This document shows positions 1-10,492 of a stretch of 64,000 nucleotides of DNA, in pieces. The position numbers were made by a program, and so were the translations under genes. Below the pieces are notes generated by a model, which was not told the DNA's origin, made no database searches, and was given only the letters and a program-made list of their open reading frames with translations. Position 1 is the first letter of the stretch. Every line of letters starts with the position of its first letter. Source of the DNA: Derxia lacustris (lineage in GTDB: Bacteria; Pseudomonadota; Gammaproteobacteria; Burkholderiales; Burkholderiaceae_E); assembly GCF_002105195.1 (NCBI RefSeq), contig NZ_MUHU01000010.1, positions 62,001 through 126,000 of the forward strand. The letters run 5' to 3'.

Positions 1-499
1 CCTCGAAGCGGTCGGCGGCGCGGGCGGCGGCGCGGCGCGCGGCGGCGATGGCCGGATCGAGATCGAACAGCAGCGTCAGATCGGGCTGAAAGCCGTCGAG
101 CGCAAAGCGTTCCAGCAGCGCCAGCCGGGCAACATCGAGGCCGCGGCCGGCGCCCTGATAGGCAAAGGTCGCATCGGCGAAGCGGTCGGACACGACCCAG
201 TCGCCGCGCGCCAGCGCCGGCTCGATGAGCGCGGCCACATGCTCGTGGCGCGCCGCAAACATCAGCAGCGCCTCGGTATCGGGATGCATCGGCTCGGTCA
301 GCAGCAGATCGCGCAGCCGCTCGCCGAGCGGCGTGCCGCCGGGTTCGCGCGTGAGGACGACGGCGCGCGCCGGACCGGATTCGGCGGCGAACCGCGCTCG
401 CAACGCCGCGACGAAGCGTGCCAGATGGGTCGACTTGCCGGCGCCGTCGATGCCTTCAAAGCTGATGAAGCGCCCGCGCGCTGGTGTGGAAGACGTCAT
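1..499 (-). CDS. tmk: Thymidylate kinase (3' end cut by window edge)
   Basis: The product phosphorylates dTMP to dTDP with ATP in the cytosol, a required step in dTTP synthesis. The P-loop [11 protein letters not shown] lies near residues 14-24, followed by the TREPGGT motif and the DR pair of [13 protein letters not shown], all standard for this family. About 166 residues are visible and the C-terminal part is outside the window. Its ATG overlaps the TGA of mltG upstream (ATGA), so the two are translationally coupled, which is the usual betaproteobacterial arrangement. The identification is secure; only the missing end limits it. Confidence 0.95.
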   Translation of the reverse strand, partial: MTSSTPARGRFISFEGIDGAGKSTHLARFVAALRARFAAESGPARAVVLTREPGGTPLGERLRDLLLTEPMHPDTEALLMFAARHEHVAALIEPALARGDWVVSDRFADATFAYQGAGRGLDVARLALLERFALDGFQPDLTLLFDLDPAIAAARRAAARAADRFE

Positions 500-1533
500 G
501 GTCGGTTGCGCCGCAGATAGCGATCGACGGCGCGCTGATGCTGTTCGAGGGTGTCGGAGAAAACGCTGCTGCCGTCGCCGCGCGACACGAAATACAGCGC
601 ACTGCCCGGCTCGGGATGCAGCGCGGCCTGAAGCGCGGCGGCGCCGACCAGCGCGATGGGCGTGGGCGGGAGGCCGGTGCGGGTATAGCTGTTGTAGGGC
701 GTGTCCGCCAGCAGATCGCGGCGCCGCAGATTGCCGTCGAATGCCGCGCCAAGGCCGTAGATGACGCTCGGGTCCGTCTGAAGGGGCATGCCGATGCGCA
801 AGCGGTTGTGGAACACCGTGGAGATGCGGCCGCGATCGCCGGCCAGTCCGGTCTCCTTCTCGATCAGGCTGGCCAGCACCAGCGCCTGATAGGGCGTGGC
901 GACGATCTCGCCCGGCGCACGCCCGGCCCACGCTTCGGTGAGGCGCTTGCGCAACAGCTCATGCGCCTGACGCAACAGCGCGACCTCGCCGCTCATGCGC
1001 GCAAACCGGTAGGTCTCGGGGAAGAACAGCCCTTCGGCGCCGAGCGGCTCGGCCGGCAGCCCGGGCAGGCTGCGCGCGCCGACGGCGTCGATCAGCTCGG
1101 CGTCGGCCAGACCGGCGCTGTCGTGCGTCAGGTCGGCACTGCGCGCGAGCAGTTCGCGCAGCTGTTGCAGCGTCCAGCCTTCCACCAGCGTGATCTGGGC
1201 GTAAGCCACGTCGCCGCGCGCCAGCTTTTGCAGCAGCGCCCAGGGCGTGATGCCGGGCTCGGCGTCATAGCTGCCGGCCTTGAGTCGCGGCGCATTGCCG
1301 CTCAGCTTGGCCAGCGCCGCGAACGCCAGCGCATTGGCGCCGGTCGAACGCTCGACCTGGGCTGCCACGCCGCGCAGTCCCTGGCCGGCGGCGATGTCGA
1401 GCCGGCGCGGCCGGGGATCGTCGTTGATCGGGCCGAACACCCAGGCCGCCGCCCCGAGCGCGAACAGCAGCGGCAAGGCGGCAAGCAGAACGGGCCAGCG
1501 GCGGATGCGGCGGCGGCGATCAGCGGCGGCCAT
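496..1533 (-). CDS. mltG: Endolytic murein transglycosylase MltG
   Basis: This inner-membrane lytic transglycosylase cuts nascent peptidoglycan and is thought to end glycan strand growth. The 345-residue product starts with a basic stretch (RRRRIRR) and one membrane helix (about residues 12-32). The YceG-type domain follows, with [10 protein letters not shown] and the SLIEKETG segment that carries the catalytic Glu. The ATG at 1533 was chosen because it sits just before the membrane anchor; the reading frame stays open far upstream, but that part is antisense to ygfZ and is not like any protein. The gene is coupled to tmk downstream and divergent from ygfZ. Confidence 0.93.
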   Translation of the reverse strand: MAAADRRRRIRRWPVLLAALPLLFALGAAAWVFGPINDDPRPRRLDIAAGQGLRGVAAQVERSTGANALAFAALAKLSGNAPRLKAGSYDAEPGITPWALLQKLARGDVAYAQITLVEGWTLQQLRELLARSADLTHDSAGLADAELIDAVGARSLPGLPAEPLGAEGLFFPETYRFARMSGEVALLRQAHELLRKRLTEAWAGRAPGEIVATPYQALVLASLIEKETGLAGDRGRISTVFHNRLRIGMPLQTDPSVIYGLGAAFDGNLRRRDLLADTPYNSYTRTGLPPTPIALVGAAALQAALHPEPGSALYFVSRGDGSSVFSDTLEQHQRAVDRYLRRNRP

Positions 1534-1623
1534 CGGCGGAAATGGGAGTGATTCGCAACATGGAGGCCTATGATAGATTTTTCTCTTAACCCTTCTTGCA
1601 ACCCCGTTACCCAGAGAGCCGCC

Positions 1624-2583
1624 ATGAGCCAGCCCGCGACCGCCGATGTGCAGAACCCTGCCGCCGAATTCGAAGCGACCTACGCGCGCCGCCCATTGGG
1701 CGCCGCGCTCGACCATCTTGGTGTCGTGCGGGTGAGCGGTGCCGACGCCAGCAGCTTTTTGCAAACCCAGTTCACCAACGAAGTCGCCAAGCAGACCGGC
1801 GTCGCCGCGCTCAACGGCTACTGCACCAACAAGGGCCGGCTGCTCGCCACCTTCGTGCAATGGACGGTGACTATCGACGGCGCGCTCGAATGGCGGCTGG
1901 TGCTGGCCAAGGAACTGGTGCCGGCCTTCGTCAAGCGGCTGTCGATGTTCGTGCTGCGCGCCAAGGTCAAGATCGAGGACATCAGCGCGACCACGCCGCT
2001 GGCCGGCCTGCTGCTGGCCGACACGCCGGCCGACTGGCCCGCCAGCGCCTACGGCATCGGTGCCGCCGGCAGCGTGGTGCGGCTGGCCGATGCGCTCGGT
2101 CGTGCGCGCTTTCTGGTGGCCGGCGACGTTGCCGCGCCCGAGGCCGAAGCCGTGCCGGCCGACGTGTGGCGCCTGCTCGACATCGACGCCGGCATCGCGC
2201 GCGTGACCCAGCCGACGCAGGAAGCCTTCGTGCCGCAGATGATCAATTTCGAGCTGGTCGGCGGCGTCAACTTCAAGAAGGGCTGCTATCCGGGCCAGGA
2301 AGTCGTCGCGCGCAGCCAGTACCTGGGCAAGCTGCGCCGCCGCAGCTTTCTGGTGCGTGCCGATGCGGCCGAGGGCATTGCCGCCGGCGCGCCGGTCGAG
2401 CAGCCGGGTCAGGCCGATCCGATCGGCGTGGTGGTCGAGGCGGCGCCCAACTGCGTCGGCTCGCTCGATCTGCTGATCGAGACCACGGTCGGCGCCATCG
2501 ACGGCACGCTCACCGTGGCCGGCAAGCCGCTGGTGCGCATGGAACTGCCGTACAAGCTGCCGTCCGAGCAACAGGCCGCCTGA
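1624..2583 (+). CDS. ygfZ: Folate-binding protein YgfZ (tRNA-modifying/Fe-S maintenance)
   Basis: The product belongs to the GcvT-like family. YgfZ binds tetrahydrofolate and supports the activity of certain iron-sulfur enzymes such as MiaB. The signature KGCYPGQE is present at residues 219-226 and includes the conserved Cys. The length of 319 residues is typical. I chose the ATG at 1624 (MSQPATADVQ) because the family begins here; an in-frame ATG 54 bases earlier would add an unconvincing leader. DUF4936 and NRDE genes follow closely on the same strand, so the three probably form one transcript. Confidence 0.93.
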   Translation: MSQPATADVQNPAAEFEATYARRPLGAALDHLGVVRVSGADASSFLQTQFTNEVAKQTGVAALNGYCTNKGRLLATFVQWTVTIDGALEWRLVLAKELVPAFVKRLSMFVLRAKVKIEDISATTPLAGLLLADTPADWPASAYGIGAAGSVVRLADALGRARFLVAGDVAAPEAEAVPADVWRLLDIDAGIARVTQPTQEAFVPQMINFELVGGVNFKKGCYPGQEVVARSQYLGKLRRRSFLVRADAAEGIAAGAPVEQPGQADPIGVVVEAAPNCVGSLDLLIETTVGAIDGTLTVAGKPLVRMELPYKLPSEQQAA

Positions 2584-2592
2584 GACCGGCCC

Positions 2593-2886
2593 GTGGCGCG
2601 CGCCCACCTCTACATCTATTTCAAGGTTCGCGCGGGCCAGGAAGCGGCGGCGCAGCGTCTGGCCGCCGCCCGCTTCGATGCCGTGCGCGCCCTGCTCGCG
2701 GCGCCGCCCGTCCTGCTGCACCGCGCCGATCCGGCGCGCGCCGTCACCTGGATGGAAAGCTACGACTGCGCCGCCCCGCCCGAGTCGGTGGCTGGCATCC
2801 TCGCCGGTCTGTCCGACGATCCCGGCTGCCGCGACGGCGACCGGCATGTCGAAATCTTCATCCCCTTCGAGCCGCCCACGCCCTGA
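2593..2886 (+). CDS. DUF4936 family protein
   Basis: This is a 97-residue protein of unknown function. It starts with GTG only 10 bases after ygfZ. It has an ARAHLYIYFKV beginning and a VTWMESYD segment, and I recognise it as the small DUF4936 family that commonly sits beside ygfZ in betaproteobacteria. It has no signal peptide or membrane segment and resembles a small alpha-beta barrel monooxygenase-like (ferredoxin-fold) domain; that last point is inference. Transcription with ygfZ is likely from the tight spacing. Confidence 0.8.
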   Translation: MARAHLYIYFKVRAGQEAAAQRLAAARFDAVRALLAAPPVLLHRADPARAVTWMESYDCAAPPESVAGILAGLSDDPGCRDGDRHVEIFIPFEPPTP

Positions 2887-2903
2887 CCCTACCGGAGCCG
2901 CCG

Positions 2904-3719
2904 ATGTGCCTGATCGTGCTCGACTGGCGCCCCGAGGCGCGGCAAGGCCATCGGCTGATCGTGGCGGCCAATCGCGACGAGTTCCATCACCGGCCGGCGC
3001 GCCCGCTCCAGTTCTGGCCCGGGCGCGAGCACATCCTGGCCGGCATCGACGACGGTGCGGCGGCCGAGGACGGCCTGCCCGGCACCTGGATGGGCGTGAC
3101 CCGCTCGGGCCGGTTTGCCGCGCTCACCAACTTCCGCGCGCCGCGCGAGCGCAATCCCGACGCCAGCACGCGCGGCCGGCTGGTGAGCGACTTTCTCGCC
3201 GGCACGCTGACGCCGGCCGAATACCTGCTCGATGTGCAGGCGCGCTCGGGTCGCTACAACGGCTTCAATCTGCTGGTCGGCAGCACGCTCGGTCCCGAGC
3301 CACAGCTGTGGTGGCATTCCAACCGCTCGGGCCATGCGCCGCAGCGGCTGCGGCCCGGGCTCTACGGCCTGTCGAATGCGCTGCTCGACACGCCCTGGCC
3401 CAAGCTCCGGATTGCCGTCGGCCGCATGCTCTGCGCGCTGGCCGCCGGCAGCGGCCGCAACGCGCTGTTCGGCCTGCTGGCCGACGACACGCCGGCCGCC
3501 GACGAAGACCTGCCGCGCACCGGCGTCACGCTGGCGCGCGAGCGGCTGCTGTCGGCGGCCTTCATCCGCAGCGACGACTACGGCACCCGCGCCAGCCAGC
3601 TGCTCGACATCGGCGCCAACGGCCGTATCGACTACCGCGAGCGCAGCTTTCTGCCCGAACTCGGCCCCGACGTGTTCGAGGCGCGCGAATTCAGCTTTCA
3701 GGCCTTGCAGGTGGAGTGA
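2904..3719 (+). CDS. NRDE family protein (TANGO2-like)
   Basis: The 271-residue product begins MCLIVLDW and has the diagnostic AANRDEF motif near residues 21-27, as in the NRDE/TANGO2 family. Animal TANGO2 has been linked to haem and lipid handling, but the bacterial role is unsettled. The N-terminal Cys2 exposed after Met removal fits an Ntn-hydrolase-like fold. The gene ends the ygfZ-DUF4936-NRDE run. Its last 29 bases overlap the 3' end of the convergent GNAT gene. Confidence 0.88.
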   Translation: MCLIVLDWRPEARQGHRLIVAANRDEFHHRPARPLQFWPGREHILAGIDDGAAAEDGLPGTWMGVTRSGRFAALTNFRAPRERNPDASTRGRLVSDFLAGTLTPAEYLLDVQARSGRYNGFNLLVGSTLGPEPQLWWHSNRSGHAPQRLRPGLYGLSNALLDTPWPKLRIAVGRMLCALAAGSGRNALFGLLADDTPAADEDLPRTGVTLARERLLSAAFIRSDDYGTRASQLLDIGANGRIDYRERSFLPELGPDVFEAREFSFQALQVE

Positions 3720-4149
3720 GCTCGCGCCGCATGGTGACGTGGACGATGCCGGCTTCCAGATACTCGGCGCCGACGGCGGCAAAGCCGGCGCGCTCGTAAA
3801 AGCCGCGCGCCGTCACCTGGGCATGCAGCTCGGCGATGCGGTCGCCGCGCGCTGCTGCCGCCGCGACCATGGTTTCGAGCACGCGGCGGCCGGTGCCCTG
3901 GCCGCGCTGCGAGGCCTCGACCGCCATGCGGCCGATGGCGGCGACGCCGTCCACCGAAGGCAGCAGGCGCGCGGTCGCCACCGGCAGGCCGCTCGCGTCG
4001 CGCGCCAGCGCATGCAGGCAGAGCGGGTCCATCTCGTCGAGTTCCATGTCGGCCGGCACGCCCTGCTCGTCGACGAACACGCGCCAGCGGATGCCGAGCG
4101 CGGCGGCATGCAGGCGTTCCCAGGGGCCGGTTTCGACGGTGATGGTCAT
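3691..4149 (-). CDS. GNAT family N-acetyltransferase
   Basis: This 152-residue cytosolic protein has the GNAT fold. The N-terminal half carries RWRVFVDEQGVP, typical of the ElaA-like subgroup. The acetyl-CoA binding loop is RGQGTGRRVLE, and the later GFYERAGF motif is also standard. The substrate cannot be told from sequence. It lies 27 bases after the esterase gene on the same strand and the two are probably co-transcribed. Its 3' end overlaps the convergent NRDE gene. Confidence 0.88.
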   Translation of the reverse strand: MTITVETGPWERLHAAALGIRWRVFVDEQGVPADMELDEMDPLCLHALARDASGLPVATARLLPSVDGVAAIGRMAVEASQRGQGTGRRVLETMVAAAAARGDRIAELHAQVTARGFYERAGFAAVGAEYLEAGIVHVTMRRELTPPARPES

Positions 4150-4176
4150 GGCGGTGGCGGTTTGAAGTGGATGGCG

Positions 4177-5160
4177 TCAGTCGCCGAAGGCGCGCCGCAG
4201 CGCATCGACGGCATGCTGATGGGCAAGCCTGGCGGCATCGACATAGCCGCCCATCGCGAAGAAGTTGTGGACCATGCCGGCGTAGAAGCGCAGCTCGGTC
4301 GCCACGCCCTCGGCTTGCAGCCGGCGCGCATAGGCCACGCCCTCGTCGACCAGCGGATCGAATTCGGCGACGCCGATCCAGGCCGGCGCCACGCCGGCAA
4401 GCCGCTCGGCGATCAGCGGCGCAAAGCGCCAGTCGGCACGCGCGGCCGGATCGGTCAGGTAATGGCCAAAGAACCAGAGGATGGTCTTGCGCGTGAGCAG
4501 AAAGCCGTCGCCCAGGCGCAGATGCGATTCGGTGTCCTGATGCGCATCGGTGCCCGGATAGATGAGCAGTTGCAGCGCCAGCGGCAGGCCGGCGTCGCGC
4601 GCGGCGATGGCGCAGGCCGCCGCCAGCGTGCCGCCGGCCGAATCGCCGCCGATGGCGATCCGGGCCGCATCCAGCCCGTAGCTGCCGGCGCTGGCGGCGA
4701 AATGCGCCAGCGCATCCCAGGCGTCCTCGAAGGCGGCCGGGAACACATGCTCGGGCGCCAGCCGGTAATCGACCGAAGCCACGGCGCAGCCGGCGCCGCT
4801 GCACAGCCGCCGCACGATGCGGTCGTGCGTGGCCGGCGAGCCGACCGTGAAGCCGCCGCCATGCAGGTAGATGAGCAGCGGCAGCGGCGCGGTCCAGTCC
4901 GGCTCGCGCGGCCAGTAGAGCTGCACGCCGATCTCGCCGCCATCGCGACGCGGCAGCGCGAGCGACTCGACCGCATGCACCGGCAGCGGCGCGATGTCGA
5001 GGATGCGGGCCGAGCGCTCGAAGGCGGCGCGCGACTTGACCGCGCCCAGCTCGTCGAACGGCGTGTGGCGCGCGCGCCCGACCATGCGCAGGATGTCGGC
5101 AATCTGCGGATCGAGATGGCCGCTCGCGCCCAGATCGGCATGGAAGACGTGGCGGCTCAT
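4177..5160 (-). CDS. Alpha/beta hydrolase (hormone-sensitive-lipase-type esterase)
   Basis: The 327-residue enzyme is a carboxylesterase of the HSL (family IV) group. It shows the oxyanion-hole motif HGGGFTVGS, the nucleophile elbow GDSAGG, an acid in the EFDPLVDEG segment and the catalytic His in AGMVHNFF. There is no signal peptide, so it acts in the cytosol. The natural substrate is unknown. It sits between a small membrane protein gene and the GNAT gene on the same strand. Confidence 0.9.
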   Translation of the reverse strand: MSRHVFHADLGASGHLDPQIADILRMVGRARHTPFDELGAVKSRAAFERSARILDIAPLPVHAVESLALPRRDGGEIGVQLYWPREPDWTAPLPLLIYLHGGGFTVGSPATHDRIVRRLCSGAGCAVASVDYRLAPEHVFPAAFEDAWDALAHFAASAGSYGLDAARIAIGGDSAGGTLAAACAIAARDAGLPLALQLLIYPGTDAHQDTESHLRLGDGFLLTRKTILWFFGHYLTDPAARADWRFAPLIAERLAGVAPAWIGVAEFDPLVDEGVAYARRLQAEGVATELRFYAGMVHNFFAMGGYVDAARLAHQHAVDALRRAFGD

Positions 5161-5179
5161 CGCGCCGCCCCGCTCGGCA

Positions 5180-5500
5180 TCACACCCGCGTCAGCACCAT
5201 GCCCACGCAGCTGAACACGCCGCCGATCAGCGTCACCACCGACACGCGCACCAGCCAGATCGCGTTCGGCACCCGCTCCTTGCGCCACCACAGCCCCAGC
5301 AGCAGCAGGATCAGCCCGACCTTGGCCAGCGACCAGGCGCGCGACTCGCCGGGCAGCAGCGCCATTGCATTGCGGCTCACCACCATGCGCGCCTCGCCCC
5401 AGATGACGGCGAGCACCGCCTGCACCAACAGGCCGCCGAGCAGCAGCAGCACCACGGCCAGCAGCAGCCGGCCCAGCCAGAGTTCGGGATCGAACTTCAC
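5180..5500 (-). CDS. Small integral membrane protein
   Basis: I do not recognise this 106-residue protein. It starts at GTG (VKFDPELWLG), chosen because a GGGGGAAG ribosome-binding site lies just upstream; the frame is open further upstream but without hydrophobic or family-like sequence. Three membrane helices can be seen: LLLAVVLLLLGGLLVQAVLAV, KVGLILLLLGLWW and a C-terminal VVTLIGGVFSCVGMVL. It is 19 bases from the esterase gene, so it may share its transcript. Confidence 0.6.
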   Translation of the reverse strand: MKFDPELWLGRLLLAVVLLLLGGLLVQAVLAVIWGEARMVVSRNAMALLPGESRAWSLAKVGLILLLLGLWWRKERVPNAIWLVRVSVVTLIGGVFSCVGMVLTRV

Positions 5501-5585
5501 TTGCGCTTCCCCCGCGCGAGCGCCGCCGCGCCGGGGCTGGCGCGCAAGCGTCGCGCAACATGAGATGAGCGTAGGCGTCCACGGT

Positions 5586-6119
5586 TCAGTCGTCCGCCTG
5601 AAGAACACCCGGAAACAGCAGGTCATTGAAGCCAAAGCGCGTGAAATCGACGATGCGCATCGGATAGAGCACGCCGTCGAGGTGGTCGCATTCGTGCTGC
5701 ACCACGCGCGCATGAAAGCCCTCGGCGATGCGGTCGATCGGCTGGCCGAGTTCGTCGAAGCCGGTGTAGCGCAGCCGGGTATGGCGCGGCACCGCGCCGC
5801 GCAGGCCGGGCACGCTCAGGCAGCCTTCCCAGCCGTCTTCCAGGTTGTCGTCGAGGAAGGTGATGACCGGGTTGACCAGCACGGTGCGCGGCACCGCGGC
5901 CTGATCCGGATAGCGCGGATTGGCCTCGCCGGTGCCGAAGATGACCACGCGCAGATCGACGCCGATCTGCGGCGCGGCCAGGCCCACGCCCGAGGCGGCG
6001 GCCATGGTGTCGCGCATGTCGGCGAGCAGCGCGTGGAGTTCGGGCGTGTCGAAGGCTTCGACCGGGCGGGCGGTGCGCAGCAGGCGGGCGTCGCCCATGC
6101 GCAGGATTTCGCGGATCAC
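5586..6119 (-). CDS. def: Peptide deformylase
   Basis: The enzyme removes the formyl group from the N-terminal Met of new proteins. All three family motifs are present: [18 protein letters not shown] and HECDH, which supply the metal-binding Cys and two His plus the catalytic Glu. The length of 177 residues is typical. I place the start at GTG 6119 ([10 protein letters not shown]), because an AAAGGACG ribosome-binding site precedes it and family members begin with this segment. The gene follows ligA by 13 bases on the same strand instead of lying beside fmt, its usual partner. Confidence 0.94.
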   Translation of the reverse strand: MIREILRMGDARLLRTARPVEAFDTPELHALLADMRDTMAAASGVGLAAPQIGVDLRVVIFGTGEANPRYPDQAAVPRTVLVNPVITFLDDNLEDGWEGCLSVPGLRGAVPRHTRLRYTGFDELGQPIDRIAEGFHARVVQHECDHLDGVLYPMRIVDFTRFGFNDLLFPGVLQADD

Positions 6120-6132
6120 GATTGGCGTCCTT

Positions 6133-8409
<2,277 letters not shown>

Positions 8410-8605
8410 TTAGCGGCGGGCCCGGGGCGGCCGATCGGGGTGGCGGCGGACGGTTCCGGCCTCGCATGAGCGGGTGCTTGCATCCCGTGATGTGGCATGG
8501 CGTTTGCGCTGGCGCAGTTTCTTGTCATGAAGTGGGATTTAGTCTCACGCGCCGTTGCAAGTCGTTTCCTCTTGCTCAAGTCCCTGTTTTGCGAGTGTCG
8601 TCGTC

Positions 8606-9037
8606 ATGAATTCCCTGCTGCTTCCTGTTCATCTCTGCGCCATCGGCGTCTGGCTCGGCTGCTTCTTTACCGATGCGCTATGCGCTCGAGTGGCCCCGTC
8701 CGGCGGCTGCCGGCAGATGGAGTTGCTGGCGAGCGCGCAGCGGCGCGGCGATCTGCTGATCGAGCTGCCGGCCTTCTTCGTGATGGGCGTGACCGGCCTG
8801 CTGATGCTGCCCGAGGCCGATCCGGGGCCGCTGCTGCATCTCAAGCTGGCGGTGGCGCTGGTGGCCATCGCCACCAATCTGCAAAGCACGCGGCTGGTGT
8901 TCCGGCGTGCCGAAGCGGCCGAAGCGGCCCGCGCCGACGAGTTCCTGCGCATCGGCCAGCGCCAGCGCCAGGTTGGCGCGGTGGTGCTGGCGGCGGTGAT
9001 CGCCGGCGCAGGGCTGGAGCTGATCGGCCAGTTCTGA
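8606..9037 (+). CDS. Four-helix integral membrane protein
   Basis: The 143-residue product has about four membrane helices: LPVHLCAIGVWLGCFF, ELPAFFVMGVTGLLML, LKLAVALVAIATNL and VGAVVLAAVIAGAGLELIG. The arrangement HxxxxGxWxG in the first helix resembles small CopD/DUF2269-type membrane proteins, but I cannot assign a function. I chose ATG 8606 because the membrane segment begins at once; a longer frame upstream adds a Cys/Ser-rich leader. It stands alone, convergent with the LysR gene (1-base gap). Confidence 0.65.
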   Translation: MNSLLLPVHLCAIGVWLGCFFTDALCARVAPSGGCRQMELLASAQRRGDLLIELPAFFVMGVTGLLMLPEADPGPLLHLKLAVALVAIATNLQSTRLVFRRAEAAEAARADEFLRIGQRQRQVGAVVLAAVIAGAGLELIGQF

Positions 9038-9038
9038 A

Positions 9039-9941
9039 TCACGCCGGCAGGCGGCCGTCGCCATAGGCGCCGCGCAACCAGTCGATCCAGGCCCGCACCC
9101 GCGCCGGCAGATGCTTGCGCTGCGGCACCACCGCATAGATGCCGTTCGGCGGCGCGGCAAAGTCGGCCAGCACCGCCACCAGCGCGCCGCTGGCCAGATC
9201 GTCTTCCACCTCCCACAGGCTGCGCCACGCCAGGCCGTGGCCGGCGCGCGCCCAGTCGGTGATGGCCGAGGCGTCGGAGCAGTCGAGCACGCTAGCCACC
9301 TTCACCGCCCGCGTGCCGCCGCGCGCGCCGGCAAACAGCCAGGGCCGCACGCCGCCCGGCCCGCTCAGGCCCAGGCAATCGTGATTGCGCAATTCATCCG
9401 GCGAGGTCGGCAGGCCGCGTCGCGCCAGATAGCCGGGCGCCGCCACCACCAGCCGCCGGTTCTCGGCCAGCTTGAAGCTGACCAGCGACGAATCGGGCAG
9501 ATCGCCGATGCGGATGCCGCAGTCGTAGCCGTCGTGCACCAGATCGACGATGCGGTCGGTCAGGTCGAGCGCAAAGCTCAATCCCGCATGCGCCTGCACG
9601 AAGCCCGGCACCCACGGCGCCACATGCTTGCGTCCGAAGCCGGCCGGCGCCGTCACGCGCAGATGGCCGCCGACGCGCCCACCGCCGGCGCTGACCGCCG
9701 CCTCCACCGCCTCAAGATCGGCGAGCACGCGCTGCACGTCTTCAAGAAACGCGCTGCCCTCGGCGGTGAGCGACAGCCGCCGCGTGGTGCGCTGAAACAG
9801 CCGCACGCCGAGCCGCGCCTCCAGCGCATCGAGCCGGCGGCCGATCACCGCCGGCACCACGCCCTCGGCGCCGGCCGCCGCCGCGAGCGTTCCGCGATTT
9901 GCGACTGCAACAAAAGTCTGCAACTGCTTGAGCTGGTCCAT
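9039..9941 (-). CDS. LysR-type transcriptional regulator
   Basis: The 300-residue protein has an N-terminal winged HTH (LKQLQTFVAVANRGTLAAAAG, about residues 4-24) and a LysR substrate-binding domain. It belongs to the group with RLFQRTTRRLSLT. It is transcribed away from glcG-glcB, so control of the glyoxylate genes is likely by position, as is usual for LysR regulators. A near-perfect inverted repeat lies between the two start codons. The effector is unknown. Confidence 0.92.
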   Translation of the reverse strand: MDQLKQLQTFVAVANRGTLAAAAGAEGVVPAVIGRRLDALEARLGVRLFQRTTRRLSLTAEGSAFLEDVQRVLADLEAVEAAVSAGGGRVGGHLRVTAPAGFGRKHVAPWVPGFVQAHAGLSFALDLTDRIVDLVHDGYDCGIRIGDLPDSSLVSFKLAENRRLVVAAPGYLARRGLPTSPDELRNHDCLGLSGPGGVRPWLFAGARGGTRAVKVASVLDCSDASAITDWARAGHGLAWRSLWEVEDDLASGALVAVLADFAAPPNGIYAVVPQRKHLPARVRAWIDWLRGAYGDGRLPA

Positions 9942-9963
9942 GCTGGATTGCCCGTGTGATTGA

Positions 9964-9977
9964 TGACTTAAAAGTCA
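9964..9977. promoter_or_regulatory. Candidate LysR operator (inverted repeat)
   Basis: The sequence TGACTTAAAAGTCA has perfect 6-base arms around an AA centre and lies 22 bases upstream of the LysR start codon, in the gap divergent to glcG. The flanks continue the symmetry weakly. LysR proteins bind such dyads near their own promoter, so it is the likely autoregulatory and glcG-glcB control site. The assignment is inference. Confidence 0.5.
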
Positions 9978-10053
9978 ATTATCCAGTGCCGCGAGCGCTC
10001 TATTGCGAATCTTCCGTAGCAGTTAAATTCGCGCCTCCCAGAAGGAGAAATTC

Positions 10054-10458
10054 ATGCAGACCAAGCCCGTCCTGACCGTTTCCGACATCGACAAGATCCT
10101 GGCCGCCGCGCGCGCCGAAGCCCTCGCCAATGGCTGGGCGGTATCGATCGCGGTGGTGGACGACGGCGGGCATGCGCTCGGCCTGGTGCGGCTCGACGGC
10201 GCCGCGCCGCTGAGCGCCTACATCAGCACCGAGAAGGCGCGCACCGCCGCGCTTGGCCGGCGCGAAAGCAAGGTCTACGAAGACATGATCAACGGCGGCC
10301 GCACGTCCTTCCTGTCGGCGCCGGTGCTGCAAGGCATGCTCGAAGGCGGCGTGCCCATCGTCATCGACGGCGCGGTGATCGGCGCCGTGGGCGTGTCGGG
10401 CGTCAAGTCGAACGAAGACGCGCAGATCGCCAAGGCCGGCATCGCCGCGCTCGGCTGA
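10054..10458 (+). CDS. glcG: GlcG/HbpS family protein
   Basis: This 134-residue cytosolic protein has the GlcG/HbpS fold; HbpS binds haem, but GlcG itself has no settled function. The family's [17 protein letters not shown] and a Gly-rich GAVGVSGV segment are visible. The start is supported by AAGGAGA six bases before the ATG. It is the first gene of a two-gene run with malate synthase G, a known pairing in glycolate/glyoxylate loci. Confidence 0.88.
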   Translation: MQTKPVLTVSDIDKILAAARAEALANGWAVSIAVVDDGGHALGLVRLDGAAPLSAYISTEKARTAALGRRESKVYEDMINGGRTSFLSAPVLQGMLEGGVPIVIDGAVIGAVGVSGVKSNEDAQIAKAGIAALG

Positions 10459-10492
10459 GCCCAGAACAACAACCCGATTCGAGGAGAAAGCA

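Noticed and set aside
1534..2847. Upstream extension of the mltG frame antisense to ygfZ
   Set aside because: It is a shadow frame of ygfZ in GC-rich DNA. MltG's membrane anchor marks its real start at 1533.
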